The notes beneath the pieces are model-generated. The model worked only from the letters and a program-made list of their open reading frames with translations. It ran no database searches and was not told the origin of the DNA. From Acinetobacter suaedae (GTDB lineage: Bacteria > Pseudomonadota > Gammaproteobacteria > Pseudomonadales > Moraxellaceae): a stretch of 64,000 bases of DNA. The position numbers were made by a program, and so were the translations under genes. The stretch spans positions 434,001 to 498,000 of the forward strand of contig NZ_CP043909.1 in the NCBI RefSeq assembly GCF_008630915.1, in the 5' to 3' direction. Below are positions 63,533 through 64,000 of this stretch, piece by piece; the stretch's first letter is position 1, and each line of letters starts with the position of its first letter.

Positions 63533-64000
63533 TTACTTACTGGCTTGAATGGTCCAGACGAGATCGCCTAAATGCTGTTGCTTATTTTTCAGCGGCTTTT
63601 GCTCGAAGAATTGTTTAGGTTGTAAGACCGTAACGTGTTTAAAACCAGCTTCATGGAAAAATTGTTCAACTTCTGTTGGTGTTTGAAAATGAAAACTAAA
63701 GGCGCTACGGGACATCCATTTAAGCAAGCGGCTGCTGTTCCAAATAATTGTTGCAAGTTTGTTTTGCGTTGGCTCTGGATAAAGATCGGTAAGATAATGA
63801 AGTGCTGTAAAACCTTCACCGTAAGTTGCAATAGATTGGATCAATTGTTGTAATAATGGCTTATCAAAATAGTTAATTAAACCTTCACTAATAATCACTA
63901 GCGGGCGTTTAGAATCAAACACAGCAAAGGCAGCTGCAAATGCCTCTGTAAATAAGTCTACCGATAAAACCTCTTCGACATTTTCTTCGATCTGTTGTAA
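63533..64000 (-). CDS. C-terminal part of a class I SAM methyltransferase (LCM/PPM-like), cut by window edge
   Basis: The minus-strand frame is open from the stop at 63533 to the last base, giving 155 residues of the C-terminal half. PLVIISEGLINYFDKPLLQQLIQSIA resembles the leucine carboxyl methyltransferase/PpmO-type family (ISEGLxxYL motif; here about 35 residues from the edge). The N-terminal SAM motif lies beyond the window. The substrate is unknown. Confidence 0.72.
   Translation of the reverse strand, partial: LQQIEENVEEVLSVDLFTEAFAAAFAVFDSKRPLVIISEGLINYFDKPLLQQLIQSIATYGEGFTALHYLTDLYPEPTQNKLATIIWNSSRLLKWMSRSAFSFHFQTPTEVEQFFHEAGFKHVTVLQPKQFFEQKPLKNKQQHLGDLVWTIQASK

Overview
The window looks like a chromosomal segment of an Acinetobacter species. 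The support is an AT-rich base composition of roughly 40% GC by eye, a full Gram-negative envelope gene set, the metX-metW pair, tig-clpP-clpX, ackA-pta, a PhoX phosphatase and a DcaP/OprO-like coiled-coil porin. The species cannot be named from the sequence alone.

Layout. 1-6.5 kb: end of a membrane protein, an EamA exporter, the prlC-yheV-coiled-coil operon and rnr (RNase R). 6.8-7.1 kb: tRNA-Ser(GCU) and two tRNA-Arg(ACG) genes. 7.5-13.3 kb: a tricarboxylate-type uptake locus (porin, tctC, tctB, tctA and an AbrB-family permease). 13.8-23.1 kb: two giant, repeat-built, glycine-rich proteins of 1002 and 1903 residues. 23.6 kb: a third identical tRNA-Arg, so the 16.5 kb from the uptake locus through the giant genes is bracketed by tRNA-Arg copies. 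23.7-35 kb: housekeeping and accessory genes (SRPBCC protein, FAH hydrolase, deacetylase, AraC regulator with divergent exporter, YihY, WrbA, Lgt, NRDE protein, PhoX). 35.3-38.8 kb: tatABC, rdgB, an unknown gene and a Sel1-repeat protein. 38.8-42.5 kb: metW, metX and leuA with a probable leucine-rich leader peptide. 42.7 kb: a small remnant of an alpha-hydroxy-acid dehydrogenase gene. 42.9-45.1 kb: a Fur-box-controlled siderophore receptor. 45.3-49.7 kb: tig, clpP, clpX and a lipoprotein. 49.8-64 kb: porin, fumA, AraC regulator, exporter, methyltransferase, MFS transporter, pta, ackA, proA, an alpha/beta hydrolase with a PilZ-like tail, and a methyltransferase cut by the window edge.

The strongest candidate for something undescribed is the pair of giant proteins. 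The larger carries 15 degenerate repeats of about 88 residues. Each combines an Asp/Asn-rich EDNDTTNNSNSG-type stretch, a GNGEHNYGIGNGNGDD-type stretch and a segment of the form V-x-x-P-I-x-x-P-I-N-x-x-G-N-x-x-S-V-x-G, which closely resembles the chaplin amyloid motif of Streptomyces but lacks its cysteines. Both proteins also share a 20-residue (60-bp) tandem repeat, a roughly 120-residue helical module (four copies in one protein, one in the other), the same N-terminal MLFK-x-x-LSPI motif, an almost identical C-terminus and the same terminator. Neither has a clear Sec signal. They may form a self-assembling surface or matrix material; this is inference from sequence pattern only.

Regulatory sequence that can be read directly includes a Pho box of three 11-bp units before phoX, a 19-bp Fur palindrome before the TonB receptor, a perfect 12-bp inverted repeat between an AraC gene and its divergent exporter, a hairpin between tctC and tctB, and the leuA leader peptide.
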